Part shown: positions 28,688 to 37,953 of the stretch, piece after piece
Layout of the letters: every line of letters begins with the position of its first letter
How positions within the stretch are numbered: position 1 is the first letter of the stretch
Assembly (NCBI RefSeq): GCF_002925905.1
Contig: NZ_PRDB01000002.1
Span: 62,001-126,000 of the forward strand
DNA length: 64,000 nucleotides
Direction of reading: 5' to 3'
Origin: Klebsiella michiganensis
GTDB taxonomy: Bacteria > Pseudomonadota > Gammaproteobacteria > Enterobacterales > Enterobacteriaceae
Notes under the pieces: model-generated
The model's input: only the letters and a program-made list of their open reading frames with translations
Databases searched by the model: none
Told to the model about the DNA's origin: nothing
Made by a program: the position numbers and the translations under genes

Positions 28688-29713
28688 ATGGCACATAACC
28701 GTACTTTCTCTCTCAATATCGGCTGGAAAGCGCTGCTAAAAGATGCGGGTTTAGAGCCTCAACATCTACTACGCAAAGCAGGATTGCCCGACGACACGTT
28801 TTCGAGGACAGAGCGCGGCCTTAATATCGAGGAGTATATTCGTTTCTGGCGCGCCCTTGAGGTAGAAACAAACGATCCTGCTTTTCCCTTACCACTGGTA
28901 GAAAGAGTCTCTGCTGAAATCTTTGATCCCCCGCTTTTCGCCGCACTATGCAGCACCAACATGATGCAGGCAGTTCAGCGACTGGCCAGATATAAGCAAC
29001 TCATTGCCCCAATGGTTCTGGAAATAGTTGTAGAACACAGCGGCATCCTTACCGTTTCACCGCGCTGGCTGTCAGCGACAAACATTCCTCCGTCCCTGCA
29101 GATAGCAGAACTTGCTTTCTTACTGCGGCTGCTAAAACTTGCCACTCGCGAACCGGTCACAGCAGTGAAAGTCACGCTCCCTCAGCTTCCCGCCAGAATA
29201 CAGGACGGCCACCTTACCCGCTTTTTCGGTACCGCCGTAGCGTATGGAGAAAAACCGGCCATCAGCTTTTCCGCCGCTGATGCCCTCCGCCCGTTTTTAA
29301 CGGTGAACGAAGGAATGTGGCAAATATTTGAACCAGAGCTGCGCCGCCGTCTCAGCACGTTAGATGAAACGGCCTCAACAACTGAACGCGTACAGGCGGT
29401 ACTTCTTGAGCTTCTTCCCGGTAACGAAGCCACTATTGAGAAAACGGCGGAGCGCCTCGGTATGAGCAAACGTACGCTTCAGCGCAGACTTGAAAGTGAG
29501 GGAGGAAATTTTCGTACATTGGTCAATATTTGCCGGGAGAACCTGGCGCGGCACTATCTGAGTCATACCCATCTCTCCGGCTATGAGATTGCATTCCTGC
29601 TTGGCTTTGAAGATCCAAACTCCTTCTATCGCGCATTTATGGCCTGGACCGGACAGACGCCGGAAACCGTCAGAGGGAGCATGCGTCTTAATGGAAAGAA
29701 CTCCTCAGGTTAA
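28688..29713 (+). CDS. AraC-family transcriptional regulator
   Basis: A 341-aa regulator with an arabinose-binding-type N-terminal domain (WKALLKDAGLEPQHLLRKAGL and the LPLVERVSAEIFDPPLFAALCS region) and a C-terminal double helix-turn-helix (TIEKTAERLGMSKRTLQRRL and LSGYEIAFLLGFEDPNSFYRAFMAWTGQTP). This is the OruR/ArgR-like subgroup common in Pseudomonas and Mycobacterium. It lies upstream of an SDR gene in the same direction (gap 194 bases), its most likely target. Ligand unknown. Confidence 0.85.
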   Translation: MAHNRTFSLNIGWKALLKDAGLEPQHLLRKAGLPDDTFSRTERGLNIEEYIRFWRALEVETNDPAFPLPLVERVSAEIFDPPLFAALCSTNMMQAVQRLARYKQLIAPMVLEIVVEHSGILTVSPRWLSATNIPPSLQIAELAFLLRLLKLATREPVTAVKVTLPQLPARIQDGHLTRFFGTAVAYGEKPAISFSAADALRPFLTVNEGMWQIFEPELRRRLSTLDETASTTERVQAVLLELLPGNEATIEKTAERLGMSKRTLQRRLESEGGNFRTLVNICRENLARHYLSHTHLSGYEIAFLLGFEDPNSFYRAFMAWTGQTPETVRGSMRLNGKNSSG

Positions 29714-29907
29714 ACAAACGAGATGACGCGGTTGTTAAGCACCGACTTGCCATAAGAATCGCGTTACCTCCTGTCGTTTCCACAAAAGGCGGCTTCCTTT
29801 CTGATCTGAAGCGAATGGAGCCGTTAGCAAGCGTACTGGCGCATAAGGCCAGATGAAAAGAGCCTGTCTGCAGGCAAACTGTAGCCAGTCCATGAAACGA
29901 GGTCCTT

Positions 29908-30738
29908 ATGTTCGCTCCGGAAAAGAAAACCGCGCTGGTCACCGGCGCATCGTCAGGGATGGGTAAAGCTATTGCCCGTCGCCTGATTCAGGATGGTTAC
30001 CAGGTATATGTTGCCGCCCGTAGCATCGATAAAATGGCCGATCTGGCCGAACTTGGCGCACAGCCGTTACGGATGGATATAGCCAGGGATGAGGAGATTG
30101 TCTCCTGTGTAAACGCCATTCTGTCGCAAACCGGGGGAGTGGATGTCCTGATCAATAATGCAGGCTTTGGCCTGTATGGACCCGTAGAAGAGATCGGTAT
30201 TGATGAAGCACGCTATCAATTTGAGGTTAACCTCTTTGGTGCCGCACGGCTGACGCAGCTACTGCTCCCTGCAATGCGGGCCAGACGTAGCGGGCATATT
30301 GTCAACATCTCCTCGATGGGAGGGAAGATGTACAGCATCCTTGGCGCCTGGTACCACGCCACAAAGCACGCGCTCGAAGGATGGTCAGACTGCCTGCGCC
30401 TGGAGGTCGCCGGATTTGGGATTAAGGTCACGATCGTCGAGCCGGGGGTGATAGAGACAGGCTTCGGTGATGCTGCCAGCGAAAGCATCGTCAAACGTTC
30501 ACACAGTGGCCCCTATGGCCAACTGGTGAAAATGGTGGCCGCGTCGATCAAAAAAACTTACGGGCACGGGACAGGCAGCGATCCGAAGGTTATCGCGGAT
30601 GTCGTTTCAAGCGCCATTAACAGTAAGAACCCACGTACGCGCTATGCCGCAGGTAAGTTTGCAAAAATGCTTATCTGTCTGCGCGTCTGGCTGGGCGACC
30701 GTATATTCGACCGTATTATTCTCAGTCAGACACGCTAA
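29908..30738 (+). CDS. Short-chain dehydrogenase/reductase
   Basis: A 276-aa SDR. Cofactor motif TGASSGMGKAIA near residue 14, NNAG near 90, catalytic Ser in NISSMGG near 140 and YHATKHALEG with the Tyr/Lys pair near 151-155. The long C-terminal extension with a basic hydrophobic segment (KMLICLRVWLGDRIFDRII) resembles classical SDRs acting on lipophilic alcohols or ketones. Substrate unknown. It follows the AraC-type regulator. Confidence 0.87.
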   Translation: MFAPEKKTALVTGASSGMGKAIARRLIQDGYQVYVAARSIDKMADLAELGAQPLRMDIARDEEIVSCVNAILSQTGGVDVLINNAGFGLYGPVEEIGIDEARYQFEVNLFGAARLTQLLLPAMRARRSGHIVNISSMGGKMYSILGAWYHATKHALEGWSDCLRLEVAGFGIKVTIVEPGVIETGFGDAASESIVKRSHSGPYGQLVKMVAASIKKTYGHGTGSDPKVIADVVSSAINSKNPRTRYAAGKFAKMLICLRVWLGDRIFDRIILSQTR

Positions 30739-30782
30739 CAAGCGGATGATTTAGCTGAACGGCCTGCGTCTCTTGGGGAGCG

Positions 30783-31763
30783 CTAACTCACGGTTAACGC
30801 GTCGACCACTTCCGCTACGCTTTTGACGCTGCGGATGCTGCCGATACCCGTGCCGAGCGTGATATAGCCCTCATCGGCATTGCCTTCCAGCATGCCGACG
30901 CGCAGGCCGCGTAATCCCCCCATTGCTTCACCGAGCGCCTCGTTGCTGGCGCCGGCTTTATCCATCGCCACCAGTTTTTCGGCCAGTCTGCCCGGCAGAG
31001 AGCGATAGTAATGGGGCAGCGTGCGGAAAAGCAGTAAATCCAGGCCACTGGCGGCAATAATTTTATTTTTGACCGACCGCGGCACTCTGCTTTCTTCCGT
31101 CGCGATAAAAACCGAACCGGCAAATATCCCTTCAGCGCCGAGCGCGTGCGCCGCTCTGGCGGTGCGCTTGTCGGTAATACCGCCCGCGGCCATCACCGGA
31201 ACACGCTTCACCGCATCGGCGATCAGCGGCACGATAGAAAAGGTTCCCAGCGCGGTCCCCGGCAATGTTCCTCCCTCATCAAAGCCGGTCGCGACGATGA
31301 TATCGGCGCCCGCTTCTTCAGCAAGGCGGGTATTTTCAGGCGTCGGGTTAATATCGCGATAGATGATAGCAATGCCCGCCTCTTTTAATTCGTTGAACAG
31401 CGCCGGTATGAGCGCTCCTTCACCGTAGCCGGTATACACCACGGCCCTGACACCCTCTTCTTTTATCACCTGCAAAATAGGCGGGGTCCAGATATCGTTT
31501 TCAGCCGCGGGGATCAGGTTCACGCCGAAAGGTTTTTCGGTCAGCCGTTTGGTTTTGCGGATCTCTTCACGCATTTTTTCGGCGGTTTCTTCAGGCGTGG
31601 ACACCGCGGTCTCAGCGGTTAAACCGGCATTCGGCCCCAGCACACCAAGCCCGCCGGCATTGCTGACAGCGGCGACTAAACGGGCATCGGTCAACCACGA
31701 TAACGGCCCCTGAATAACAGGTTTTTCTATATTCAGGATCTGGCAGATTCGGTTATTTTTCAT
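30783..31763 (-). CDS. Nitronate monooxygenase family flavoprotein
   Basis: A 326-aa FMN enzyme of the nitronate monooxygenase (2-nitropropane dioxygenase)/FabK-like TIM barrel family: QGPLSWLTDARLVAAVSNAGGLGVLGP near the start, KPFGVNLI, GFDEGGTLPG, VMAAGGITDKRTARAAHALGAEG (FMN phosphate loop). Oxidises nitronates such as propionate-3-nitronate in known members. It is divergent from a LysR gene, the likely regulator. Exact substrate not determined. Confidence 0.85.
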   Translation of the reverse strand: MKNNRICQILNIEKPVIQGPLSWLTDARLVAAVSNAGGLGVLGPNAGLTAETAVSTPEETAEKMREEIRKTKRLTEKPFGVNLIPAAENDIWTPPILQVIKEEGVRAVVYTGYGEGALIPALFNELKEAGIAIIYRDINPTPENTRLAEEAGADIIVATGFDEGGTLPGTALGTFSIVPLIADAVKRVPVMAAGGITDKRTARAAHALGAEGIFAGSVFIATEESRVPRSVKNKIIAASGLDLLLFRTLPHYYRSLPGRLAEKLVAMDKAGASNEALGEAMGGLRGLRVGMLEGNADEGYITLGTGIGSIRSVKSVAEVVDALTVS

Positions 31764-31921
31764 GGAGTAATATCCTTCACAATAGCGCTATGGAGCGGTT
31801 CAGTTTCATGATGGAAGGAGTGTAGGACGTTATATTATTTAGAAAAATAGCCAAAAAAGTGCATCACTATTATAAAATCAGTAACAATGTGATATCCCGA
31901 TCCCGGCAAAAGAAGCCCGCT

Positions 31922-32818
31922 ATGCAAATAAACCTCTTTGAATCGATTCGCATTTTTATTGAAATTGTCGAGTCCGGTAGCTTTACTCAGGCAGCGGAGA
32001 ACCTGCAGATTCATCGTCCTGCCGTCACTAAGGCATTGCAGCTGCTTGAGCAGCACTGCGGCACGCGTTTGATGCAGCGAACAACGCGGCGCATCAACCT
32101 GACGCCTGACGGCGAAGCGTTTTATCGGCAGAGTAAACCTTTACTGGCCCAGGCAGATGCGCTGCTGGAGTCGTTTGGGAGCGATAGCGTATTGCACGGC
32201 CAGCTTCACGTGGATATGCCCGTCGCTTTTGCGACGTTATTGGTCGTCCCCCATCTGCCTGATTTTTATCGCCAGCACCCTGACGTCGAAATCATCCTCA
32301 GTAGCTCAGACCTCCGCCGGGATATGCTGCGCGATGGTCTTGATTGCTTACTGCGGGTGGGGGAACTGGACGACGGGGACTATATCGCCCGTAAGTTAGG
32401 CAATATTAAAATGACGACCTGCGCCAGCCCGTCCTATATTGCCAGCCACGGTGTGCCGCAAACGCTGGAGGATCTACAGCAGCATCAGGCCATCAACTGG
32501 ATTAACAGCAGCAGCCGACAAATTATGCCGTGGACGTTTTCTACGCCAGAAGGAATAGTTGAAATGACGCTTCCCGGCAAGCTGGTCATCGATAACTCTG
32601 AAACCTATTTATCGGCAGGCCTGGCAGGGCTGGGATTAGTCCAGGGAATGAACGTTTTTTTACAGCCTTATCTCGATCGCGGCCTGTTAGTGGAAGTCTT
32701 ACCTGACAACCCTACCCCCGATCGCAAATTGTCACTTCTGTATCCGCACCGCCATCTTTCACGCAAAGTGCGGGTGTTTACCGAGTGGTTAGAAAGCTTA
32801 TTGGAAAAACGGGATTAA
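31922..32818 (+). CDS. LysR-family transcriptional regulator
   Basis: A 298-aa LysR regulator. The N-terminal helix-turn-helix is SGSFTQAAENLQIHRPAVTKALQLLEQ; the rest is the substrate-binding fold (LHVDMPVAFATLLVVPHLPDFY). I chose ATG 31922 (MQINLFESIRIF), the typical LysR start, although the frame reaches back to 31859. Divergent from the nitronate monooxygenase gene with a 158-base gap that must hold the shared control region. Confidence 0.87.
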   Translation: MQINLFESIRIFIEIVESGSFTQAAENLQIHRPAVTKALQLLEQHCGTRLMQRTTRRINLTPDGEAFYRQSKPLLAQADALLESFGSDSVLHGQLHVDMPVAFATLLVVPHLPDFYRQHPDVEIILSSSDLRRDMLRDGLDCLLRVGELDDGDYIARKLGNIKMTTCASPSYIASHGVPQTLEDLQQHQAINWINSSSRQIMPWTFSTPEGIVEMTLPGKLVIDNSETYLSAGLAGLGLVQGMNVFLQPYLDRGLLVEVLPDNPTPDRKLSLLYPHRHLSRKVRVFTEWLESLLEKRD

Positions 32819-32918
32819 GGCACTCATCCCCGTGAAAAACCACAATGATTGATAAATGCTTGCGGTTACTGCCTTAAACCCAGTCAACGATCCGCGCCCC
32901 ACTCTGGGTCCTGCTTGC

Positions 32919-33803
32919 TCAGATTCTCAGCGTGTCTATCACCGCCCGCAGCGCGGGCGACACATTACGATGGGGATAATAGAGAAAAGAGCCTTCCAGC
33001 CGCTGGCTGTAACGCTGCAGGACTCTGATAAGCGCGCCTCGCTCTAAGTCATCGGCAACCAGTTCCTGCGGGACATAGGCCAGCCCCAACCCCAGCCGGG
33101 CGGCCTTCGCTTCCATATAGCTGTCGGCAAAGGCCCACTGTCCCTGCGGCCGGTGGGTGATTTTTTTACCGTCCTGATTGAGTTCCCAGGCATAAATAGT
33201 CCCGTCGCCAAACTGGTACGCGATACAGGGATGAACCACCAGGTCCGCCGGCGTTTGCGGAAAACCGTAGCGGCGAAAATGCTCGGGCGTGCCGACAACG
33301 ACCATCTCCATATCGGGTGAAATGCGCACCGCGACCATACCGCCGCCGACTTCCGGCCCCAGACGCACCCCGGCATCAAATCGCTCCGCGATAATATCGA
33401 CAAACCGGCTTTCACTGATGAGTTCCAGCCGGATATCGGGATAGCGTTGTTTGAACACCGAAAGCTTTGGCAGAAGCACTTTATCAATGGCGTGCTGGCT
33501 GGCATTGATGCGGACGGTACCGGTGGGGGTGTTGCGATAATACGCCAGAGTGGAAAGCCCCGAATCTAACGCATCAAAGCCGGATTCAACGGTTCGATAG
33601 AGCTGCTCGCCGGCCTGGGTGAGCGAGAGTTTACGGGTGGTACGCACCAGAAGCTGTACCCCCAGCCTTTCTTCAAGTTCACGTACCGCACGGCTGACGC
33701 CGGATTGCGCCAGCCCAAGCCGCTGCGCCGCGGCGGTAAAACTGCCCTCCCGCACCACCAGCATAAACAGGTACAGATCGTTATAGTTTTCCCGTTTTGC
33801 CAT
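32919..33803 (-). CDS. LysR-family transcriptional regulator
   Basis: A 294-aa LysR regulator starting MAKRENYNDLYLFMLVVREG, with a helix-turn-helix (SFTAAAQRLGLAQSGVSRAVRELEERLG) and an effector domain (GTVRINASQHAIDKVLLPKL). It is divergent from the secreted alpha/beta hydrolase gene and probably controls it and the efflux gene beyond. Such YafC-like LysR proteins often sit next to the oxidoreductase or hydrolase they regulate. Ligand unknown. Confidence 0.87.
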   Translation of the reverse strand: MAKRENYNDLYLFMLVVREGSFTAAAQRLGLAQSGVSRAVRELEERLGVQLLVRTTRKLSLTQAGEQLYRTVESGFDALDSGLSTLAYYRNTPTGTVRINASQHAIDKVLLPKLSVFKQRYPDIRLELISESRFVDIIAERFDAGVRLGPEVGGGMVAVRISPDMEMVVVGTPEHFRRYGFPQTPADLVVHPCIAYQFGDGTIYAWELNQDGKKITHRPQGQWAFADSYMEAKAARLGLGLAYVPQELVADDLERGALIRVLQRYSQRLEGSFLYYPHRNVSPALRAVIDTLRI

Positions 33804-33974
33804 GATTCCTCCCGCGCCTGCGCCGTAATTTATAACAATATGATATGAATCTTAGCACTTTTCACCCGCTAATCAGCACTCTGACTGCTAACTATAATCA
33901 GCGCATTGCAACAAAGCACAGCAGCGTTGTCCGTATGAAACCTGTATCTGGAACCTGTTTTAGGGGAATGATTA

Positions 33975-35111
33975 ATGAAAGCGTTTACCAGAAAATTGAC
34001 GGCCGCCATGCCTGCCATGCTGCTATGCGCGTCACTAAGTGGAGTCACCACCATGAGCTATGCCGGGACAACCAATCCAAACGCGCCCGTTTCGCTGGTC
34101 GAAAAATGGGACAAAACCTTCGCGGAAAGCGCGAAAGTCACTCACCGTAAGGTGACCTTCCAGAACCGCTATGGGATCACCCTGGTCGGCGATCTCTACA
34201 TTCCGAAAGATCGCGGCGAGCGCAAGCTGGCGGCGATTGCAGTCAGCGGCCCCTTCGGCGCGGTGAAAGAGCAGTCCAGCGGTCTGTATGCGCAGACCCT
34301 GGCGGAACAGGGTTTTGTCACCCTCGCCTTCGATCCTTCTTATACGGGGGAAAGCGGCGGCCATCCGCGTAACGTCGCCTCTCCGGATATCAACACCGAG
34401 GATTTCAGCGCGGCGGTGGATTTCTTAGGATTGCAAAACGAGGTGGACCGCAACCGAATTGGCCTGCTCGGCATCTGCGGCTGGGGCGGCATGGCGCTGA
34501 ACGACGCCGCGATGGATACCCGGGTGAAAGCGGTGGCCACCAGCGTCATGTACGACATGAGCCGCGCGATGGGCCACGGCGTTGGCGACGGTAAAGACCG
34601 CTATACTACCGCCGATCGCCGCGCCGTCTTGCAGTATCTGAACGCGCAGCGCTGGAAGGATGCGGAAAGCGGCACATTCGCGCCGGGCGGGCATGATATT
34701 TATGTCGATCAGAAAGGTCACGTCAGCGCAGGCGATCGTATTCTGCCGGAAACCTTACCGGCCAACCCGAACCCGGTTTTGAAAGAGTTCTTTGACTATT
34801 ACCGGATGCCGCGCGGTTTCCACGCCCGCTCCGTGAACTCAACCGGCGCGTGGAATGCAACCATGCCGCTGTCGTTTATGAATATGCCGCTGCTGAGCTA
34901 TGCCAGTGAAGTCACTATCCCGACGCTGATCGTGACCGGAGAAAAAGCCCACTCACGCTATTTTGCCGAAGACGCCTTTAAGGCCATCGGCAGCAAAGAG
35001 AAAGAGCTGGTGATCGTCCCCGGCGCGAACCATGTCGATCTCTATGACAATGCGGCCGGTAAAATCCCGTTTGCCAGATTTGAACAGTTTTTCAAAACCA
35101 ACCTGAGATAA
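33975..35111 (+). CDS. Secreted alpha/beta hydrolase with Cys nucleophile
   Basis: A 378-aa protein with an N-terminal signal peptide (MKAFTRKLTAAMPAMLLCASLSGVTTMSYA), so probably periplasmic. The nucleophile elbow is GICGWGG near residue 167, with Cys in place of the usual Ser, as in dienelactone hydrolases. The acid and His lie in LIVTGEKAHSRYF and PGANHVDLYD near the end. Similar proteins are annotated as acetylxylan-esterase- or dienelactone-hydrolase-like. Substrate unknown. It is followed by a hairpin terminator and an efflux transporter, and lies opposite a LysR gene. Confidence 0.82.
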   Translation: MKAFTRKLTAAMPAMLLCASLSGVTTMSYAGTTNPNAPVSLVEKWDKTFAESAKVTHRKVTFQNRYGITLVGDLYIPKDRGERKLAAIAVSGPFGAVKEQSSGLYAQTLAEQGFVTLAFDPSYTGESGGHPRNVASPDINTEDFSAAVDFLGLQNEVDRNRIGLLGICGWGGMALNDAAMDTRVKAVATSVMYDMSRAMGHGVGDGKDRYTTADRRAVLQYLNAQRWKDAESGTFAPGGHDIYVDQKGHVSAGDRILPETLPANPNPVLKEFFDYYRMPRGFHARSVNSTGAWNATMPLSFMNMPLLSYASEVTIPTLIVTGEKAHSRYFAEDAFKAIGSKEKELVIVPGANHVDLYDNAAGKIPFARFEQFFKTNLR

Positions 35112-35120
35112 CGGCCGAAA

Positions 35121-35148
35121 GCCGCCCGATCGTCGCGGGCGGCTTGCC
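35121..35148 (+). terminator. Hairpin terminator after the hydrolase gene
   Basis: GCCGCCCG/CGGGCGGC stem with a 7-base loop, 10 bases after the stop; the T-tail is short (TTGCCCT). Confidence 0.5.
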
Positions 35149-35254
35149 CTCGCCCGCGCATGACGTTTACCCACGCTTTAGTCGTTATTCAATGAATAGC
35201 GTCCGCTCCAGCCGCACCCGAATCTGGCCGGAAAAATAAAGAGATACCCCTATC

Positions 35255-36442
35255 ATGTCCACACTGAGTCGTCGTACACCACACCCTCAACCGCACGCCC
35301 ATTGGGGCGGCGTCTTTGCCATGACGCTGTGCGTTTTTGTCCTCATCGCTTCCGAATTTCTGCCGGTCAGCCTGCTGACGCCGATCGCCGGAGAGCTAAA
35401 CATCACCGAGGGGCTGGCAGGCCAGGGCATTGCGATTTCCGGCGCCCTGGCGGTGCTGACCAGCCTGACTATCTCTAACCTTGCCGGAAGTCTGAATCGT
35501 AAACACCTTCTGCTGGGGCTGACGGTTCTGATGGCGGTCTCGGGAATGATTGTCGCGCTGGCCCACAGCTATGCGATCTATATGGCGGGAAGAGCCCTGA
35601 TTGGCATCGTTATCGGGGGATTCTGGTCGATGTCGGCGGCCACCGCCATCAGGCTGGTCCCCGCGCACCAGGTTCCCCGCGCGCTGGCGATTTTCAACGG
35701 CGGCAACGCGCTGGCGACCGTCGTGGCCGCGCCGCTTGGCAGCTATCTGGGGGCCACCGTCGGCTGGCGCGGCGCCTTTTTCTGCCTCGTGCCGCTGGCG
35801 ATAGTCGCGTTCATCTGGCAATGCTTCAGCCTGCCTGCGATGGAAAGCGATAAAGCGAGCCGGCCGCGCGGCTCCGTGCTTCGCCTGCTCAGACATTCCA
35901 TCGTCGCGATCGGTCTGCTGGCCTGCGGACTCTTCTTTATGGGGCAGTTTGCCTTATTTACCTACGTGCGGCCGTTTCTGGAAGCGGTGACCGGCGTCAG
36001 CGCCTCTGGCCTGTCCCTGATTTTGCTCGCTATCGGCGTCGCGGGTTTTATCGGCACCCTGGGCGTTTCAACACTCCTCAACGCCCGGTTTTATCAGACC
36101 TTAATGACCATCCCTTTATTGATGGCCCTCATCGCCGGCACGTTGCTTCTGGTAGGACACCACGCCTGGACCGTTGCCGTGCTGTTAAGCCTGTGGGGGA
36201 TGCTGGCGACCGCGGCGCCAACCGGCTGGTGGACATGGATCGCGCGGACGCTGCCCGACGACGCCGAAGCGGGAGGCGGTCTGATGGTTGCCGTTATTCA
36301 GCTGTCGATCGCGCTGGGTTCGACGACGGGCGGTTTGGTATTTGACCGCCTGGGGTGGCAAAGCGCGTTTGGCTTAAGCGGCATACTGCTTCTTGCCGCG
36401 GTCGGGATGACGTTGTACACCAGCCGGCAAATGACGCAATAA
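35255..36442 (+). CDS. MFS efflux transporter, DHA1/NepI-like
   Basis: A 395-aa 12-helix transporter of the drug:H+ antiporter-1 family. N-terminal helices include VFAMTLCVFVLIASEFLPVSLL and the motif GRALIGIVIGGFWSMSAATAIRLVP; the pattern is close to NepI of E. coli, which exports purine ribonucleosides. The substrate here is not evident. It may be co-regulated with the upstream hydrolase by the LysR protein. Confidence 0.82.
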   Translation: MSTLSRRTPHPQPHAHWGGVFAMTLCVFVLIASEFLPVSLLTPIAGELNITEGLAGQGIAISGALAVLTSLTISNLAGSLNRKHLLLGLTVLMAVSGMIVALAHSYAIYMAGRALIGIVIGGFWSMSAATAIRLVPAHQVPRALAIFNGGNALATVVAAPLGSYLGATVGWRGAFFCLVPLAIVAFIWQCFSLPAMESDKASRPRGSVLRLLRHSIVAIGLLACGLFFMGQFALFTYVRPFLEAVTGVSASGLSLILLAIGVAGFIGTLGVSTLLNARFYQTLMTIPLLMALIAGTLLLVGHHAWTVAVLLSLWGMLATAAPTGWWTWIARTLPDDAEAGGGLMVAVIQLSIALGSTTGGLVFDRLGWQSAFGLSGILLLAAVGMTLYTSRQMTQ

Positions 36443-36536
36443 GCTCACGCCATCCGAAGCGGGCAGCGGATTTTTCTCGCCGCGGGTAATGCGTATAATG
36501 CGGCTTCGATACACGCTAAAAATAACCGCGGCTCAT

Positions 36537-36884
36537 ATGATAAATCTCAATCGATGTTGTTATTTGCTCCTGATTTTCGCAGCGGTCGGCAGCATTTTTA
36601 CCGCCTGGCCCTTTGCTACCTGGCTCCTGCTGGTCAACGCGCTGACCCTGGCGATCTACGGCGTGGATAAAATGGCGGCGCGCAGGGCCTGGCGCAGAGT
36701 ACCGGAAGCCACATTGCTGGCGTTCGGGGTGCTGGGCGGCTGGGCTGGCGCGATAGCCGGCCAACAGCTGTTCCGCCACAAAACGCAAAAGCAGCCGTTC
36801 AGAACCCGATTCATCATCAGCACGATCGTCAGCCTCTCAGGGATGGTGGCGATTTATTTGTTCTCTCCTTTTTCTTTTCACTAA
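36537..36884 (+). CDS. DUF1294 inner-membrane protein
   Basis: A 115-aa membrane protein: two N-terminal helices (CCYLLLIFAAVGSIFTAWPFATWLLLVNALTLAIYGVDKMAARR), the conserved VDKMAARRAWRRVPE motif, a helix (LLAFGVLGGWAGAIAGQQLF), RHKTQKQPFRTRF and a last helix. This is the DUF1294 pattern; function is unknown. I chose ATG 36537 (MINLNRC); ATG 36489 would add 16 residues. Neither has a strong ribosome site. Confidence 0.75.
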   Translation: MINLNRCCYLLLIFAAVGSIFTAWPFATWLLLVNALTLAIYGVDKMAARRAWRRVPEATLLAFGVLGGWAGAIAGQQLFRHKTQKQPFRTRFIISTIVSLSGMVAIYLFSPFSFH

Positions 36885-36985
36885 GTTCCGGCGAGGCTAA
36901 CGGTTTGCAAACGCGTGGAATGCACTCAACCCGCAGCTATTCGTAGTATATTATTGAGAGTATTGTTGATTATCAGGTGTACCTT

Positions 36986-37711
36986 ATGACCTACTCCATC
37001 GGAGAATTTGCGCAGCTTTGCGGCATAAACGCGACGACGCTCCGCGCCTGGCAGCGTCGCTACGGCCTGCTTAAACCACAGCGTACCGATGGCGGCCATC
37101 GCCTTTATAACGATGACGATATCCAGCAGGCGCTTAAAATCCTCGACTGGGTAAAAAAAGGGGTACCTGTCAGCCAGGTAAAGCCCCTGCTGGCGCGCCC
37201 TGGCGCACGGCGGACGAATAACTGGATCACCTTGCAGGAGAGCATGCTCCAGCGGCTTAAAGAGGGGAAAATCGAATCCCTGCGCCAGCTGATTTACGAC
37301 GCCGGTCGTGAATCCCCCCGCCCCGAGCTGGTCACCGAAGTGCTGCGCCCACTGCGTAGCCAGGTTTCCGCCAACGTACCGGCCATCATGACGCTACGCG
37401 AAATCCTCGACGGCATCATTATCGCCTACACCTCTTTTTGCCTCGAAGGGGACAAAAAGGCGCCCGGCGATAACTATCTGATCACCGGCTGGCACCTGAC
37501 GGACGCCTGCGAAATCTGGCTCGAAGCGCTCAAACGCACCGGTCAGGGCCACCGCATCGACATCCTTCCCTCTCCCCCCGCGACCCTGGCGCCGGAGATC
37601 CTGCCGGATCGCAAATGGCTACTGGTGACGACCGGTAAACTCTCTCCAGCCCGGCAGAAACAGGTTGAACGCTGGCAGCAGGTTGTCTCTCTGGAGATTG
37701 TTGCGCTGTAA
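36986..37711 (+). CDS. MerR-family regulator, MlrA/BluR-like
   Basis: A 241-aa regulator with an N-terminal MerR helix-turn-helix (YSIGEFAQLCGINATTLRAWQRRYGLLKPQRTDGGHRLYNDDDI), almost identical in this part to MlrA and BluR, and a C-terminal domain like theirs. MlrA activates csgD and BluR answers blue light through BluF. The cobalamin-binding DxHxxG found in LitR/CarH is not seen, so B12 sensing is unlikely. ATG 36986 has AGGTG ahead. It lies directly before the SnoaL-to-DUF3833 operon and probably controls it. Confidence 0.85.
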   Translation: MTYSIGEFAQLCGINATTLRAWQRRYGLLKPQRTDGGHRLYNDDDIQQALKILDWVKKGVPVSQVKPLLARPGARRTNNWITLQESMLQRLKEGKIESLRQLIYDAGRESPRPELVTEVLRPLRSQVSANVPAIMTLREILDGIIIAYTSFCLEGDKKAPGDNYLITGWHLTDACEIWLEALKRTGQGHRIDILPSPPATLAPEILPDRKWLLVTTGKLSPARQKQVERWQQVVSLEIVAL

Positions 37712-37886
37712 TTGCGTGCGCCACCGCTCCGTGGCGCAACGAGCAGGTCCCTCAGAATTGCCCCTCTTCTTTTTCCGCACAAGCCCGCTGACTCTTCTTT
37801 TCTCTCCAACACCCACAAAATCATGCTTCAAAGACATGTTATTAACAAACTGATAATAAAGGAAAATAAAAAATATTTTAGTCAAA

Positions 37887-37916
37887 ACTTGGACAAATAA
37901 TATTAATTGTGTAAGT
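37887..37916. promoter_or_regulatory. Probable MerR-type operator/promoter for the Cfa-like operon
   Basis: An imperfect inverted repeat, ACTTGGACAAAT and AATTGTGTAAGT around AATATT (9 of 12 pairs), in an AT-rich gap 38 bases before the SnoaL gene. The AATTGT half resembles the MlrA half-site AATTGTACA. Confidence 0.45.
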
Positions 37917-37953
37917 TTTAACTATGCCATATTGTTTACTCAGGAAGTGACCT

